The translations under genes and the position numbers were made by a program. Shown in pieces: positions 28,507-38,103 of a stretch of 64,000 nt of DNA (position 1 is the stretch's first letter; each line of letters opens with the position of its first letter). The notes under the pieces were generated by a model that saw nothing but the letters and a program-made list of their open reading frames with translations, had not been told where the DNA came from and made no database searches. The stretch comes from Photobacterium profundum SS9. GTDB taxonomy: Bacteria > Pseudomonadota > Gammaproteobacteria > Enterobacterales > Vibrionaceae. The stretch spans positions 62,001 to 126,000 of the forward strand of contig NC_006371.1 of NCBI RefSeq assembly GCF_000196255.1. Direction: 5' to 3'.

Positions 28507-29436
28507 CTAGTGCCGTTGTTCCCAACATTTTTGAAGTGCTAATTCCAATGGAGTGTGTGTTATTTCACTGTTATTGATTCGCGGGAAGGTGTTATGAGGA
28601 CACATCCCCCCTTGTTGCCATAATGTTCGTGCCTTTAAAAAAACCCTAAATAAGGGTGAAAATAAGGCGATAAATTCCATTATTGTCCAATGCAAAGGAG
28701 TAACGATTACTGGCTTTCCACTGCTTAACGCTAGGCAGCGTGCGATATCATTAATGCTCGCGGTATGCCCTGAATAATAGAGCGTATCGAAAGTGTTAAA
28801 TTCATGCTGTTGATGAGTAACGATGTGGACCAAATTTTTAGCAAGGTCGGGCAAATAGGTCCATTGATGTTTCATGGCTTTTTCGCTAGGTGATTGCAAA
28901 AGAAGTTGGTGCTCAGTTTCCTTTACGAGCATGCCTAAATAACACTTTCTGTGCGTAAAGCCGAGTGTATGTCCACAGCCTATTACTAAGACTCTTACAC
29001 CAGTTTGGCTAGCATGGTATAGCCTGTTATGCAGTTTATGTGGCAGTGCAATTTTAATGGGTTTCTTTTGACGCCAAAAAGCAAATGAGGGGAGTTGAGT
29101 TTGTTTAATGTCGTATTTGTTTGTTGTGATGATTAATTGGAGGTTAAAAAATTCAGCTAATTGAATGATTTGTTCTAACGGAAAGATAAGATTGTTGCGT
29201 TGATTCGTATCGGTTTCTGGCTGGTGAATAAAAATGGTATCGACGTCTTCGACGAGTTGATAAAGAAAGTCTAAATCAGCACAAGTTAGTTCGACCAAGG
29301 TTAGATTACCCAAAAGAGGAGCATCTATTTCACCTTCTTTGATTACCCCCATCACCTCCCAATTTTGTTCTATTAATGCTTGGCACAGATGTTTGCCCAT
29401 TTCCCCGCAGACACCAAAAACTAATGCATTTTTCAT
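28507..29436 (-). CDS. NAD(P)-binding Rossmann protein, SDR/epimerase-like
   Basis: A 309-residue protein with an N-terminal dinucleotide fold: ALVFGVCGEMGKHLCQALIE supplies the glycine-rich loop, and acidic residues follow beta-2. VLVIGCGHTLGFTHRKCY near residue 160 replaces the usual YxxxK region, so it is probably an atypical extended SDR rather than a standard epimerase. No signal or membrane helix is seen. It is divergent from the LysR gene at 29541 with a 104-base gap, which suggests that LysR controls it. The substrate is unknown. Confidence 0.7.
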   Translation of the reverse strand: MKNALVFGVCGEMGKHLCQALIEQNWEVMGVIKEGEIDAPLLGNLTLVELTCADLDFLYQLVEDVDTIFIHQPETDTNQRNNLIFPLEQIIQLAEFFNLQLIITTNKYDIKQTQLPSFAFWRQKKPIKIALPHKLHNRLYHASQTGVRVLVIGCGHTLGFTHRKCYLGMLVKETEHQLLLQSPSEKAMKHQWTYLPDLAKNLVHIVTHQQHEFNTFDTLYYSGHTASINDIARCLALSSGKPVIVTPLHWTIMEFIALFSPLFRVFLKARTLWQQGGMCPHNTFPRINNSEITHTPLELALQKCWEQRH

Positions 29437-29540
29437 TCAATACCTTCATCTATGCGAGTTACTTCATCTATTTAATTAAGCAGTCTGTCGCGTATTAACG
29501 ATATAGTAAACCTACAAAAAAGTATGGTGGATATACGAAT

Positions 29541-30434
29541 ATGAATAGCATGGAATGGGACAGTATTCGGATATTTTTAGCCGTGGCAGAACAGGGAAGC
29601 ATGTCTGCTGCTGCACAAGTTGTAGGAATGTCTCAACCGACGGTGAGTCGTCAAATTTTGGCGCTTGAAGAGCGAACGGGGTTACATTTATTTGAACGTT
29701 CAACCAGCGGTTTAAAGCTGACACCAGTTGGTTGTCAATTGCTAGAGTCAGCTAAAGATACAGCACTAGGAGCAGAGCGTTTCTCTCGGCAGGTTAACGG
29801 TAGCTCAATTGAAGAATCGGGCAATGTACGTTTAGCAGTGAGTGAGTTATTTGGTTTTCACTTTCTACCTGAAGCTTTAGCTGCATTCCACCGAGTGCAT
29901 CCTTTAATTAATGTTGAGTTGATTGTGTCGAATGACAAAGTGAATTTAAATAAACGCGATGCAGATATTTCGATATGCCAGCAAAAGCCGGAACAGCCCG
30001 ATCTTGTTGTTACGTATTTAATGAGCAGAACCCTGGGATTTTTTGCTCATAAAGCGTATATCGATGACGTTGGTTATCCTGAAACACCAGATGATATTTA
30101 TCGTGCACCGCATAGCGTTATAGGATTTGATAACAGCAATATGTATATTAACCAGGCTGAAAAATCGGGGCGTAATCTAACCAAAAAGCAATTTACCTTT
30201 CGTACTGATAGTTACCAAATGCAACTTAATTTGATTCAAGCACAAGCCGGTGTTGCTGTTACGATTACGGAACTAGCCAAGAAAACGGCTGGCTTGATTG
30301 AAATATTCAAAGATATCCCATTGCCTAATATTACATGGTGGCTAGTTTGTCATCGAGATGTGCAGGTGAACCCCCGAATTCATCATTTAATGGTTTTTTT
30401 AAGAGAGTGGTTTCAAAAACAAGATGAGAAATAA
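29541..30434 (+). CDS. LysR-family transcription regulator
   Basis: A 297-residue LysR-type regulator. The HTH is at residues about 3-60, with EQGSMSAAAQVVGMSQPTVS and RQILALEERTGLHLFERS; the periplasmic-binding-like effector domain follows from 90. It is transcribed away from the Rossmann-protein gene, a typical arrangement for a LysR protein and its target. An IS1595 element has inserted 25 bases past its stop codon and leaves it intact. Confidence 0.92.
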   Translation: MNSMEWDSIRIFLAVAEQGSMSAAAQVVGMSQPTVSRQILALEERTGLHLFERSTSGLKLTPVGCQLLESAKDTALGAERFSRQVNGSSIEESGNVRLAVSELFGFHFLPEALAAFHRVHPLINVELIVSNDKVNLNKRDADISICQQKPEQPDLVVTYLMSRTLGFFAHKAYIDDVGYPETPDDIYRAPHSVIGFDNSNMYINQAEKSGRNLTKKQFTFRTDSYQMQLNLIQAQAGVAVTITELAKKTAGLIEIFKDIPLPNITWWLVCHRDVQVNPRIHHLMVFLREWFQKQDEK

Positions 30435-30458
30435 TAGATAAATGTACCTATTTATATT

Positions 30459-31497
30459 GGCTCTGTTCCATCAAAATGTTGACTACACTTATAAGTGTAG
30501 TTAACAGCTTGAAGGTTAAGGCAATGAGAGCTAAAACATTCACATATCGCTTGAAGTATATTACTCAACTACTTTTAGACATGACTCCGGCTCAAAGAGA
30601 GCAAGTTAAGCTGAACATTCAATCTATTCAGCCAGAAATAACTGTCGGTGACATTATTCAGCCTATTTTTGATATTTCACCTCAATGTCCACACTGTCAT
30701 TCACTTCATTTTAATAAATGGGGTAAATCTGGTTCAGTGCAGCGTTATCGCTGCAAAGAGTGCGCTAAAACATTCAATATAAAAACAAAAACGCCATTAG
30801 CAAAATTACATAAATGTGATCTTTGGCTGCAATATGCAGAATGTATGGAGCTGAAATTACCATTACGTCAAGCTGCCAAGATTTGTAATATTAATCTTAA
30901 AACAGCATTTTTATGGCGACATCGTTTTCTTGAAGCTCAATCAGAGCAATATAAAGATAAATTATCTGGGATCATTGAGGTTGACGAATTTTTTCTGGCC
31001 TACTCTGAAAAAGGCACAAAAAAGTTGAATGGAGATAGGGTTGCAAGGAAACGCGGGGGCGAAGTAGACAAAAGAAAACGAGGTGAACAGGTCGCAGTGC
31101 TTTTGTCGATAGACCGTAGTAAGCACATGATTGATGGTGTTTTAGCGGATGATACAGCCTCTGAAATCAGTTCGCATTTAGAACCATATATAGTCAAAGA
31201 TTCTATCTTGTGCAGTGATGGCGCTTGGGCATACGTCAGCATAGCTGAAGAAACAAATTGTGACCATAAAAGGCTGATAAGTAATGAAAATAGAGTGCAA
31301 GATAAGATTTATCATATTCAGACAGTGAATGGTGCTGTAGCACATTTTAAAGGTTGGATAGATATAAAAATGCGAGGCGTCGCAACGAAGTATTTACCCC
31401 ATTATCTCGCTTGGTTTAGAGAAAGCTATGCAGGTCTTAATTTTCAGCAAATGTTAGTAGCGGCATACCGATGACAACAATAATCTGGAACAGAGCC
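30459..31497 (+). mobile_element. IS1595-family insertion sequence (about 1039 bp)
   Basis: Terminal inverted repeats GGCTCTGTTCCA and TGGAACAGAGCC bound the element, and an imperfect 8-bp direct repeat (TTTATATT/ATTATATT) flanks it, as expected for this family. It carries a single transposase gene and lies between the LysR and ackA genes. Confidence 0.88.
30524..31474 (+). CDS. IS1595-family transposase
   Basis: A 316-residue transposase with an N-terminal zinc ribbon (CPHCHSLHFNKWGKSG and YRCKECAKTF), an HTH-like LRQAAKICNINLKTAFLWRH, and an ISXO2/IS1595 catalytic domain: IIEVDEFFL provides the first Asp, LCSDGAWAY the second, and the HFKGWI region the downstream motif, with an Asn/His-type third residue. 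The chosen start (MRAKTF) is preceded by AAGG; an in-frame ATG at 30476 lies almost in the terminal repeat. It appears intact. Confidence 0.9.
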   Translation: MRAKTFTYRLKYITQLLLDMTPAQREQVKLNIQSIQPEITVGDIIQPIFDISPQCPHCHSLHFNKWGKSGSVQRYRCKECAKTFNIKTKTPLAKLHKCDLWLQYAECMELKLPLRQAAKICNINLKTAFLWRHRFLEAQSEQYKDKLSGIIEVDEFFLAYSEKGTKKLNGDRVARKRGGEVDKRKRGEQVAVLLSIDRSKHMIDGVLADDTASEISSHLEPYIVKDSILCSDGAWAYVSIAEETNCDHKRLISNENRVQDKIYHIQTVNGAVAHFKGWIDIKMRGVATKYLPHYLAWFRESYAGLNFQQMLVAAYR

Positions 31498-31978
31498 ATT
31501 ATATTACTTACCTAAAATGCTGATTGCCATGTCCATGTCACCCCCGTCGTCCTACCTCGTTTATATACCACGTTCGAATAAGACTTAGAGTACCTTCATT
31601 TTTGATAAATCGGAGTGAGTAACGTGTGAAATCGCCCTTTTATTGCGGCTCTGATGTTCATCTATCCTCTTAACCTTAAAAATAATTGAGGTAAGGAAGA
31701 TCCCCCGCCTATTTTACTCAACTAAATTTGAATTTTTACTGGCATTTTGTTCGAATAATCGTCTTTCATCCCATGGAAATTGATCTGAACCAATATGGAT
31801 TAAATTTTTAGCCTCGAATTAAAACAAAAGTTGAGACTTTCAAAAAAAATTGAGTATGATATGGTCATATAAATAAAGCAAAGAAAATGCTGTTTCACAC
31901 ATTTTTCGTTGCAAAGTCTGATTGACGTGTGTTTGGACAGCATTTTGTCCTGTTTACCTTTTTTCTGATGAGATAACC
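31498..31978. other. Intergenic upstream of ackA
   Basis: About 480 AT-rich bases between the IS1595 element and ackA. No ORF, RNA gene or repeat of the TATACCCAAG family was found. It should contain the ackA promoter; I cannot assign boxes. Confidence 0.4.
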
Positions 31979-33172
31979 ATGAGCAATTCTTTAGTTCTTG
32001 TAATCAATTCTGGTAGTTCTTCACTTAAATTTGCATTAATCGATACGGTTAGTGGCGAAGCAACCTTAAATGGTATTGGTGAGTGTTTTGGTCTTGCTGA
32101 CGCAAACGTTAGCTGGAAAATCGACGGTAAGAAACATGAGTTTCAACTAAGCGATAATGGCAACCACCATAAGCAAGCAATTGACCGTATTGTTGCTTTA
32201 CTTGAAGAGCAAGGTATTAAACAAGATATCGTTGCTGTCGGTCACCGTGTTGTACACGGTGGTGAGAAGTTTACTCAAACTGTCAAAATTGATGAAACTG
32301 TCTTACAAGAAATTGAGAATCTTAGCGATCTAGCACCGCTGCATAACCCTGCACACGTTGTAGGTATGCGAGCTGCTATTGCTGCTTTTCCTGCATTATC
32401 TCAATATGCAGTATTTGATACTGCATTCCACCAAACAATGCCTGCAAAAGCATTTACTGGTGCAATTTCAAGCAAGCTATATGATGACTACGGCATTCGT
32501 CGTTACGGATTCCACGGCACAAGCCACTACTTTGTAAGCCGCGAAGCAGCTAAAGTAATTAATAAGCCTATTGAAAAAAGCAGCTTTATTTCAGTACACC
32601 TTGGCAATGGCGCATCAGTTTGTGCAATTAAAGACGGTCAAAGTGTTGATACAAGCATGGGCTTTACACCGCTATCTGGCTTAATGATGGGTACACGTTG
32701 TGGTGATTTGGACCCAGGCATTATTGAATTCTTGCTGAAAAAAGGTTGGTCTACAGAGCAGGTATTTAAAGAGCTAAATTCTAACTCTGGCTTCTTAGGT
32801 GTATCTGGCTTAACAAGTGACTGTCGTGGTGTTATCGAAGCAATGGAAGAAGGTCATGCGGGTGCAACACTTGCATTTGAAATCTTCACTTACCGTGTAG
32901 CAAAATACATTGCCTCTTACATGGTGGCATTAGATGAATTAGATGGCATCATCTTTACGGGTGGAATTGGTGAGAATTCATTACCTATCCGCCGCCAAAT
33001 TCTTAAGTCTCTTAAGATCTTTGGTTACCGTGAAGATGAAGTAGCAAATGCTGATGCACGTTTTGGGAAAGGCGGTGTTATCACGCAGGCAAATACACCT
33101 ATTGCAATGGTTATTCCAACCAATGAAGAGTGGGTAATTGCTAAAGAATCTATGGCGCTTTTACACGCTTAA
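31979..33172 (+). CDS. ackA: Acetate kinase
   Basis: A 397-residue acetate kinase that converts acetyl phosphate and ADP to acetate and ATP. The ASKHA signatures are present: VLVINSGSSSLKFALIDT at the start, VGHRVVHGG near 86, the FHGTSHYFVSREAA region near 180, and GTRCGDLDPGI near 240. The start at 31979 has GATGAG upstream; the extension to 31922 is not conserved. The usual partner pta is not next to it, so this is likely the second, chromosome II type ackA. A terminator follows at 33264. Confidence 0.96.
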   Translation: MSNSLVLVINSGSSSLKFALIDTVSGEATLNGIGECFGLADANVSWKIDGKKHEFQLSDNGNHHKQAIDRIVALLEEQGIKQDIVAVGHRVVHGGEKFTQTVKIDETVLQEIENLSDLAPLHNPAHVVGMRAAIAAFPALSQYAVFDTAFHQTMPAKAFTGAISSKLYDDYGIRRYGFHGTSHYFVSREAAKVINKPIEKSSFISVHLGNGASVCAIKDGQSVDTSMGFTPLSGLMMGTRCGDLDPGIIEFLLKKGWSTEQVFKELNSNSGFLGVSGLTSDCRGVIEAMEEGHAGATLAFEIFTYRVAKYIASYMVALDELDGIIFTGGIGENSLPIRRQILKSLKIFGYREDEVANADARFGKGGVITQANTPIAMVIPTNEEWVIAKESMALLHA

Positions 33173-33203
33173 TAGATTCAAACCAGCCTGTATAAGGCTG
33201 GCT

Positions 33204-33263
33204 TTGCCAAGTTGCCTATGAACTTGGCAATACCCTGTTTGGAACGCAGGGATTACGGAACGG
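33204..33263 (+). repeat. 60-bp repeat, copy 1
   Basis: Starts TTGCCAAGTTGCCTATGAAC and ends GATTACGGAACGG. It contains an inverted repeat (TTGCCAAGTT/AACTTGGCAA). A near-identical copy (two differences) is at 34983-35042. Each copy is directly followed by an intrinsic terminator, so the element seems to travel with, or be part of, the 3' end of a transcript. Confidence 0.75.
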
Positions 33264-33302
33264 GAAAACGGCTCTGAGTGTATGCTCAGGGCCGTTTTTT
33301 CA
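33264..33302 (+). terminator. ackA terminator
   Basis: ACGGCTCTGAG and CTCAGGGCCGT form the stem around TGTATG, with AAAA before and T6 after. It is a strong intrinsic terminator in the ackA direction and, with the A-run, also usable in the other direction. Confidence 0.85.
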
Positions 33303-33428
33303 ATTTCTGGGTATGGTGAAACTAGACGCTTATTTCACCATGCCTTTAATGTATTCGCCTAGCTCTGAGTGGTTCATGATTCTCGAGACAGTGACGGAGA
33401 CCGTTAGAGATCATGGCATCAGCGCCGT

Positions 33429-34526
33429 TTATTTTTGTGTGAGATGCAGTGGTTTACTGATCAGGCGAGCAATCATTTTATTAATCGCTACCATCTGCGG
33501 CGCATCTTTACTGTAGTAATTATACGGTGGAAGATTGTTGGTACTATAACCCCAGAAATCCCAACACCCATTGGGATTCATAGGGCTTAGCATTGATTTT
33601 TTAACTTGAGGGAAGAGCACAATCGTGCTGTTGGTATCTGCGGCTTCTAAATAACCCGTTTCTTTTACATATGTTGTCCCTATTACGGAGACGCCTTGTT
33701 CACAGCCATGTACGGAGACATGAACTTTACATTGCTCTGCACGGCAATTTTCGGGTATATACACAAACGCGGTTTCGTCCATGCTTGTGAGTGGGCTGTC
33801 AAAAAAGGCACTCTGATTAAACTCAATGAGTTCGCCGCTTAATTTCTTGGCTGCAGGGTTCTGATCACCGTATATGTGTTCGAGAATACGCTGAGCCTGC
33901 GGAATATCGCAATTATTGATAAACGGTTCTTGAGTTTTGTCGCACAGGGTGTCGTTTTTATCGGTGGTGATAAAGGCATGGCCTGCGTTAATTCGGTTGT
34001 TGTACAGTATATGATCGTCACTCACTCCTAGTTTCTGGTAAAACTCGGCGGTGGTGTCTACAACGCCTGTCACGACGGTTTTATCACTTGCTCCAGAGAA
34101 GATATATACTTTGTCATCCTTCAGATTGTCTACGGCATCAATTTCATCGGAATCAGCTGTGTCTTTCGCAAGGTCGACCAAAAAATCACTGTCTGGGTAC
34201 ATTATTGACGGGCAGCCGACAATGCTGTTTTTACAGGGATTCATGCAGGTCGTTGTTGCGTTCAGAATTGGCGTAATAAACGGGTTGCTGAATGGATTGT
34301 TACTGGCACAGTTCCATGGGCCACCTGCGACTATACCTGCACCAACCAGATCTTTAGAGTAGGCGACATGGAATTGAGCCGCCATAAAAGCACCGGAGGA
34401 TAACCCAGATATGGAGGTTTCGTTGGGAAGAGCATTCAGTGCAGGAAGTTCTGTTTGTGTCGCAAGGACTGTGGTGCTAAGAGAAATAAACAATAGAGCA
34501 ATTGTGATTCTAAGTTCCTTTATCAT
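33429..34526 (-). CDS. Secreted PHB depolymerase-like esterase
   Basis: A 365-residue secreted esterase. The signal peptide (residues 1-22, ending VLA) is followed by the lipase box GLSSG with Ser43 as nucleophile; NAGHAF near residue 180 probably supplies the His, and an Asp in the GASDKTVV region near 145 completes the triad. It matches the short-chain polyhydroxybutyrate depolymerase type 2 group, which hydrolyses extracellular PHB or related polyesters. Several Cys pairs suggest disulfides. It stands alone between two terminators. Confidence 0.85.
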   Translation of the reverse strand: MIKELRITIALLFISLSTTVLATQTELPALNALPNETSISGLSSGAFMAAQFHVAYSKDLVGAGIVAGGPWNCASNNPFSNPFITPILNATTTCMNPCKNSIVGCPSIMYPDSDFLVDLAKDTADSDEIDAVDNLKDDKVYIFSGASDKTVVTGVVDTTAEFYQKLGVSDDHILYNNRINAGHAFITTDKNDTLCDKTQEPFINNCDIPQAQRILEHIYGDQNPAAKKLSGELIEFNQSAFFDSPLTSMDETAFVYIPENCRAEQCKVHVSVHGCEQGVSVIGTTYVKETGYLEAADTNSTIVLFPQVKKSMLSPMNPNGCWDFWGYSTNNLPPYNYYSKDAPQMVAINKMIARLISKPLHLTQK

Positions 34527-34811
34527 GTTTGCCTCCTGGCAATTTATAATATTAACAATAGGTATCGGTTTTGTGTCCTTACAACATGGTGTTGAAACTA
34601 TGTGGCGTTAACACAAAGATTGCGTGACTCGAAAATGTTGTACACGCTCGGGTTGCCTGTGGGCAATATCCCAGGGTGAGAATATGCACGTATAAAATAG
34701 GTTGCATCTTTGTTTGTGATTTACGAAAGAAGAATGCGGTTGAGGTATGATTTTCTGGTGTTTGAGTTATGGGCTTTGCAAGGAACATTAATGCAGGTCA
34801 AATAAATCAGT

Positions 34812-34839
34812 AACGGCCCTGAACCATTCAGGGCCGTTT
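34812..34839. terminator. Intrinsic terminator-like hairpin
   Basis: AACGGCCCTGAA and TTCAGGGCCGTT pair perfectly around a 4-base loop, followed by T-rich sequence. It lies between the divergent esterase promoter and the repeat at 34983; the transcript it ends is not clear. Confidence 0.65.
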
Positions 34840-34859
34840 CATTGTTTGCCCAGCAAAGC

Positions 34860-34982
34860 TGGCAAACCCGTTCACTTGAAAGATAGTGCAGTCACCCCGA
34901 CTAACGGGAAGACAATCCGAATGGCAAGGGCGTCACTGGCTAACGGTGGGGGCTGAAGGAAGCCATAGGAAGTTTACTGCTC
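34860..34982 (+). other. Structured non-coding stretch, possible group II intron remnant
   Basis: No plausible ORF. GC-rich phrases such as CCGAATGGCAAGGGCGTC and GGGCTGAAGGAAGCC recall domain I of bacterial group II introns. No intron-encoded reverse transcriptase, 5' GUGYG start or domain V is present, so at most a 5' fragment survives. The call depends on motif memory and should be treated with caution. Confidence 0.3.
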
Positions 34983-35042
34983 TTGCCAAGTTGCCTATGA
35001 ACTTGGCAATACCCTGTTTGGAATGTAGGGATTACGGAACGG
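34983..35042 (+). repeat. 60-bp repeat, copy 2
   Basis: Same as the element at 33204-33263 except GAATGT for GAACGC. It follows the structured stretch and precedes the terminator of the Dcu gene. Confidence 0.75.
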
Positions 35043-35075
35043 AAAAAAGGCCAGGAAGCACTCACCTGACCTTTT
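35043..35075 (-). terminator. Terminator of the Dcu carrier gene
   Basis: AGGCCAGG and CCTGACCT pair with one G-U or mismatch around a 9-base loop; on the minus strand the stem is followed by T6. It is 26 bases past the dcu stop codon. Confidence 0.75.
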
Positions 35076-35100
35076 CTCATACCACTGCAGGGGGTAGTGA

Positions 35101-36405
35101 TTAAATAAAGATACTTGAAAGGAAGAAGCCAACAGGTACAGCGCTCACAATTCCCAACGAACCCGGTAGGAAGAATGGGTGGTTGATGATCAGCGAGCCA
35201 TTCCATCTCTTACTTAAGAATGACCCAGTGTCATCAGTCGCAATAGCAAAAGCCGTGGTTGGGTAGATGTTAGTCATATACAACGCACTAACAGCAACAA
35301 AGCTAGCCAAGATAGTACCAGCATCTACACCTAAGGTAGCCGCAATTGGTACTAATAATGCGCTGGTAGCCCCCTGACTAAACAGCAGGGCACTGGTAGC
35401 GAAAAAGACGACTGCAAGTAATGCCGGATACTCGTTTAACACACTGCCCGCAACATCTTTAATTTCACCAATATGGGCACCAATGATGGTAGAACTTAGC
35501 CACACAATACCGAGAATAACAATCAAAGATTCAGCACCATCCCTAAAGATTGGGGCATGCTTAATTTCTGATAATTGCACCTTACATGTCATCGCCATCA
35601 AGAATGAAATAAATAGCATTGTAATGACAATAATATCTTTAGAGCCTAATGTGTGGCCAATCACTGATTTAAACATCAGCATGCAGACAATGAAGATAAC
35701 ACCGGCTAGGAATAACATCACCGAACGTTTGGCTTCTGGGGTCGGCTCTGCATCTTTTTCTTCATCGGAACTAAAGTTAACTAGGCCTTTTTTCACGCGC
35801 TCTTGATAGATAGGGTCTTCAGCCAGCTCCACACCCTGCTTGCTGGCAACAAAGGCCGCAACCGCAGAGCCAACTAGTGCCGCAGGAAAGATCACACAGA
35901 GGGCATCAAAAAAGTTTACGCCCATCTGCTCTACCACAACATACATAGCAGCTGTTGCACCTGATATAGGCGAGGCAGTAATCGCGATTTGTGACGCGAC
36001 AACAGCCGAGCTTAACGGTTGGCTTGGGCGAACTCCATTCTCTTTGGCAACCTGTTGAATGACGTTTAAAACAGACATGGCGGTATAGCCAGTGCCTGCA
36101 AGGGTTGTTAATATAAAGGTCGTAGCAGGCGCGAGGATATTGATATATTTAGGGTTATTGCGCAACATTTTCTCTGCGCATTTAACCATGTACCCCATAC
36201 CGCCAGCTTGCTGCATTACGGATAAAGCAAGAATGACCGACATGATGATCAAAATAACAGAAACAGGTATTGTTCCGGGAGATAGGCCCATTATATAGAC
36301 GGCAATTACCATCCCTACACCACCAGCCAATCCGACACCTATACCACCCAAACGGGCGGCAAGTATGATACAGCCCAACAATAAAATAATTTCCAGTAAC
36401 AGCAT
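35101..36405 (-). CDS. Anaerobic C4-dicarboxylate transporter, Dcu family
   Basis: A 434-residue inner-membrane carrier with about 11-12 hydrophobic helices. Family signatures include ARLGGIGVGLAGGVGM near residue 17, FILTTLAGTGYTAMSVLNVI near 98, and SQIAITASPISGATAAM near 135. DcuA/DcuB proteins exchange fumarate, malate or aspartate for succinate in anaerobic respiration. A hydrophilic loop with many acidic residues sits near 215-235. The end of a close paralogue begins this window (2-70). It is single, and its promoter must lie in the long AT-rich gap upstream. Confidence 0.92.
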   Translation of the reverse strand: MLLLEIILLLGCIILAARLGGIGVGLAGGVGMVIAVYIMGLSPGTIPVSVILIIMSVILALSVMQQAGGMGYMVKCAEKMLRNNPKYINILAPATTFILTTLAGTGYTAMSVLNVIQQVAKENGVRPSQPLSSAVVASQIAITASPISGATAAMYVVVEQMGVNFFDALCVIFPAALVGSAVAAFVASKQGVELAEDPIYQERVKKGLVNFSSDEEKDAEPTPEAKRSVMLFLAGVIFIVCMLMFKSVIGHTLGSKDIIVITMLFISFLMAMTCKVQLSEIKHAPIFRDGAESLIVILGIVWLSSTIIGAHIGEIKDVAGSVLNEYPALLAVVFFATSALLFSQGATSALLVPIAATLGVDAGTILASFVAVSALYMTNIYPTTAFAIATDDTGSFLSKRWNGSLIINHPFFLPGSLGIVSAVPVGFFLSSIFI

Positions 36406-37274
36406 AATAAATCCCTCAATTTTTTTTATATTTATATTGCGACATCAGTGTTGAACTGAATTGCAAATTAATTACGGGTAGACAGGCCTCAGATAACAAA
36501 CCACGTCTGCTAGTTTGTTAACACTGATAAAAATTGTTCGGTTCAGTCTTTTTTAGAAAGCATTTCTTTGTGAAAACTCATCGAGCAGTTGAATTACTGA
36601 CCTCCGCATCTTGTTCACAAATAAGAAAACACTCTAACAAGTTGAATGTTTATTAAATTCTAAGCAGTCAAAACCCACAAACAGTTCTAGTCTTTCTTGT
36701 TTTCCTTATGGCGGAGTTTTAATATCTAATTGTTATTAATGGATATATCTATGGTCCCCATACCATACAATTTAAATAGGTTAATAAGTTAAACCATCAT
36801 AAGAAAACCAACTTTATTATTCACAATAATCATTCGGCCTGTGAATTTATAAAGACTCTACTTAGCTTTCCATTGTGTTTGAAATGCCTAAATCAATTCT
36901 GTTATGCGGAAACAGCATCATCATAATCTATATTTGATCACAGAATATTTTGCACGATCATGATTGGTAACTAAATGCACGCTATTGGTTTACCATTTAT
37001 TAACCAAAACATGGCTAACCCAACAAAAGCAAACTCAAAAACTAACAGAAAGAGGCAGTCTTTCATAAAGTAAAAAACAACAATTTGGCTATTAATTAGA
37101 TTAAGCGATGATTTGTAATACATGAAACACCTACATTAATCACAAAATAGAATCTGATTACCATGGCTTTAATGTAATGAACCATTTCACTCCATAACAT
37201 ACCGCGAGGCTATGAGGTTTTGTCGCAAACTGGAGTGCTGAGTTATGATCTCCTCTGCTCTCATTTCTTATACC
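36406..37274. other. Long AT-rich intergenic region
   Basis: Almost 870 bases without a convincing gene on either strand. It separates the dcu promoter from the 3' end of the AraC gene. I looked for FNR and CRP boxes; TTGATCACAGAATA near 36934 has only one good half. No repeat of the TATACCCAAG type is present. It may contain a decayed gene or a long leader. Confidence 0.4.
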
Positions 37275-38093
37275 TTAAACAAAAAACGACTGATACTGCT
37301 TGGGTGTAATGGCTGTACGTTTTTTAAAATGACGTTGAAAGTGTGCTTGGTCGGCAAAACCTAGTTGTCCTGATGCATCTGTTAAGGTGTTGCCTGCTTT
37401 GAGCAAGACCTTTGCTTGTTTTATTCGCTCATCCAATTGCAACGCATGGGGTGGCATGCCATAAATCGTATTAAACTGTCGGATGAGGTGGTAACGGCTT
37501 AGACCTGCTTCTTTTGCTAAATCACTTAACGTGTGATTACTCTCTAGTTGATCAAGTAATTTCTCATGAACTCGCTTTATATCGGGTGAGGCCTGTTTTT
37601 CAGTCTTTGGGAAAGCGATCTTATTTTGCCCAAAATATCGGGCTAAATACTGAATGAAGATACTTTCTGATAGTAGAGGGTTCGGTTCATTCATTAAAGT
37701 ATCGAACAGGACATTAAATTCGCGGTATAGGTTAGGATCTATTTCATAGCGGTTTGAAAAGGGGAGATAATCGATATTATAATTATTGAACATTTCAGAT
37801 TGAAGAGTCCCGATCCAATGTGTATCAATAAATAACATTCGATAAGACCAATCATCAGCGTCGGGATTACAGCAATGAATATCACCTGGGTTTATGGTGA
37901 CTGTGTTTGTCGCCTCGATACGGTTTCTTTTATTTAAGTTCTTATAATTGGCAGAGCCACGGTCGATGACGCCAAGTGAAAATTCATCATGAGAATGCGC
38001 TTGGTAACAAGCGGCTGACTTTGAGGCTTTGCGGATCTCCACAAAAGGCAAGGTTTCGCATTGTATTAGAAAAACGGTGTCGTCTGGCTTCAT
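37275..38093 (-). CDS. AraC-family transcription regulator
   Basis: A 272-residue AraC/XylS-type regulator. The N-terminal half is a cupin sensor domain (SHDEFSLGVIDRGSANY near residue 34). The C-terminal half has two HTH motifs: LSDLAKEAGLSRYHLIRQFN near 180 and TLTDASGQLGFADQAHFQRH near 230. AAGGAAG lies just before the start and overlaps the end of the LysE gene, so the two genes, 10 bases apart, form an operon in which the exporter comes first. It probably senses the exported amino acid or related compound. Confidence 0.9.
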   Translation of the reverse strand: MKPDDTVFLIQCETLPFVEIRKASKSAACYQAHSHDEFSLGVIDRGSANYKNLNKRNRIEATNTVTINPGDIHCCNPDADDWSYRMLFIDTHWIGTLQSEMFNNYNIDYLPFSNRYEIDPNLYREFNVLFDTLMNEPNPLLSESIFIQYLARYFGQNKIAFPKTEKQASPDIKRVHEKLLDQLESNHTLSDLAKEAGLSRYHLIRQFNTIYGMPPHALQLDERIKQAKVLLKAGNTLTDASGQLGFADQAHFQRHFKKRTAITPKQYQSFFV

Positions 38094-38103
38094 TGCTACT
38101 TCC

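Noticed and set aside
33313..33516. Plus-strand ORF of 67 codons downstream of ackA
   Set aside because: It overlaps the esterase gene on the other strand and starts in a hairpin; no ribosome site.
36934..36960. Possible FNR box (TTGATCACAGAATA) upstream of the dcu gene
   Set aside because: Only one half of the TTGAT-N4-ATCAA dyad is present and it is about 530 bases from the start codon.
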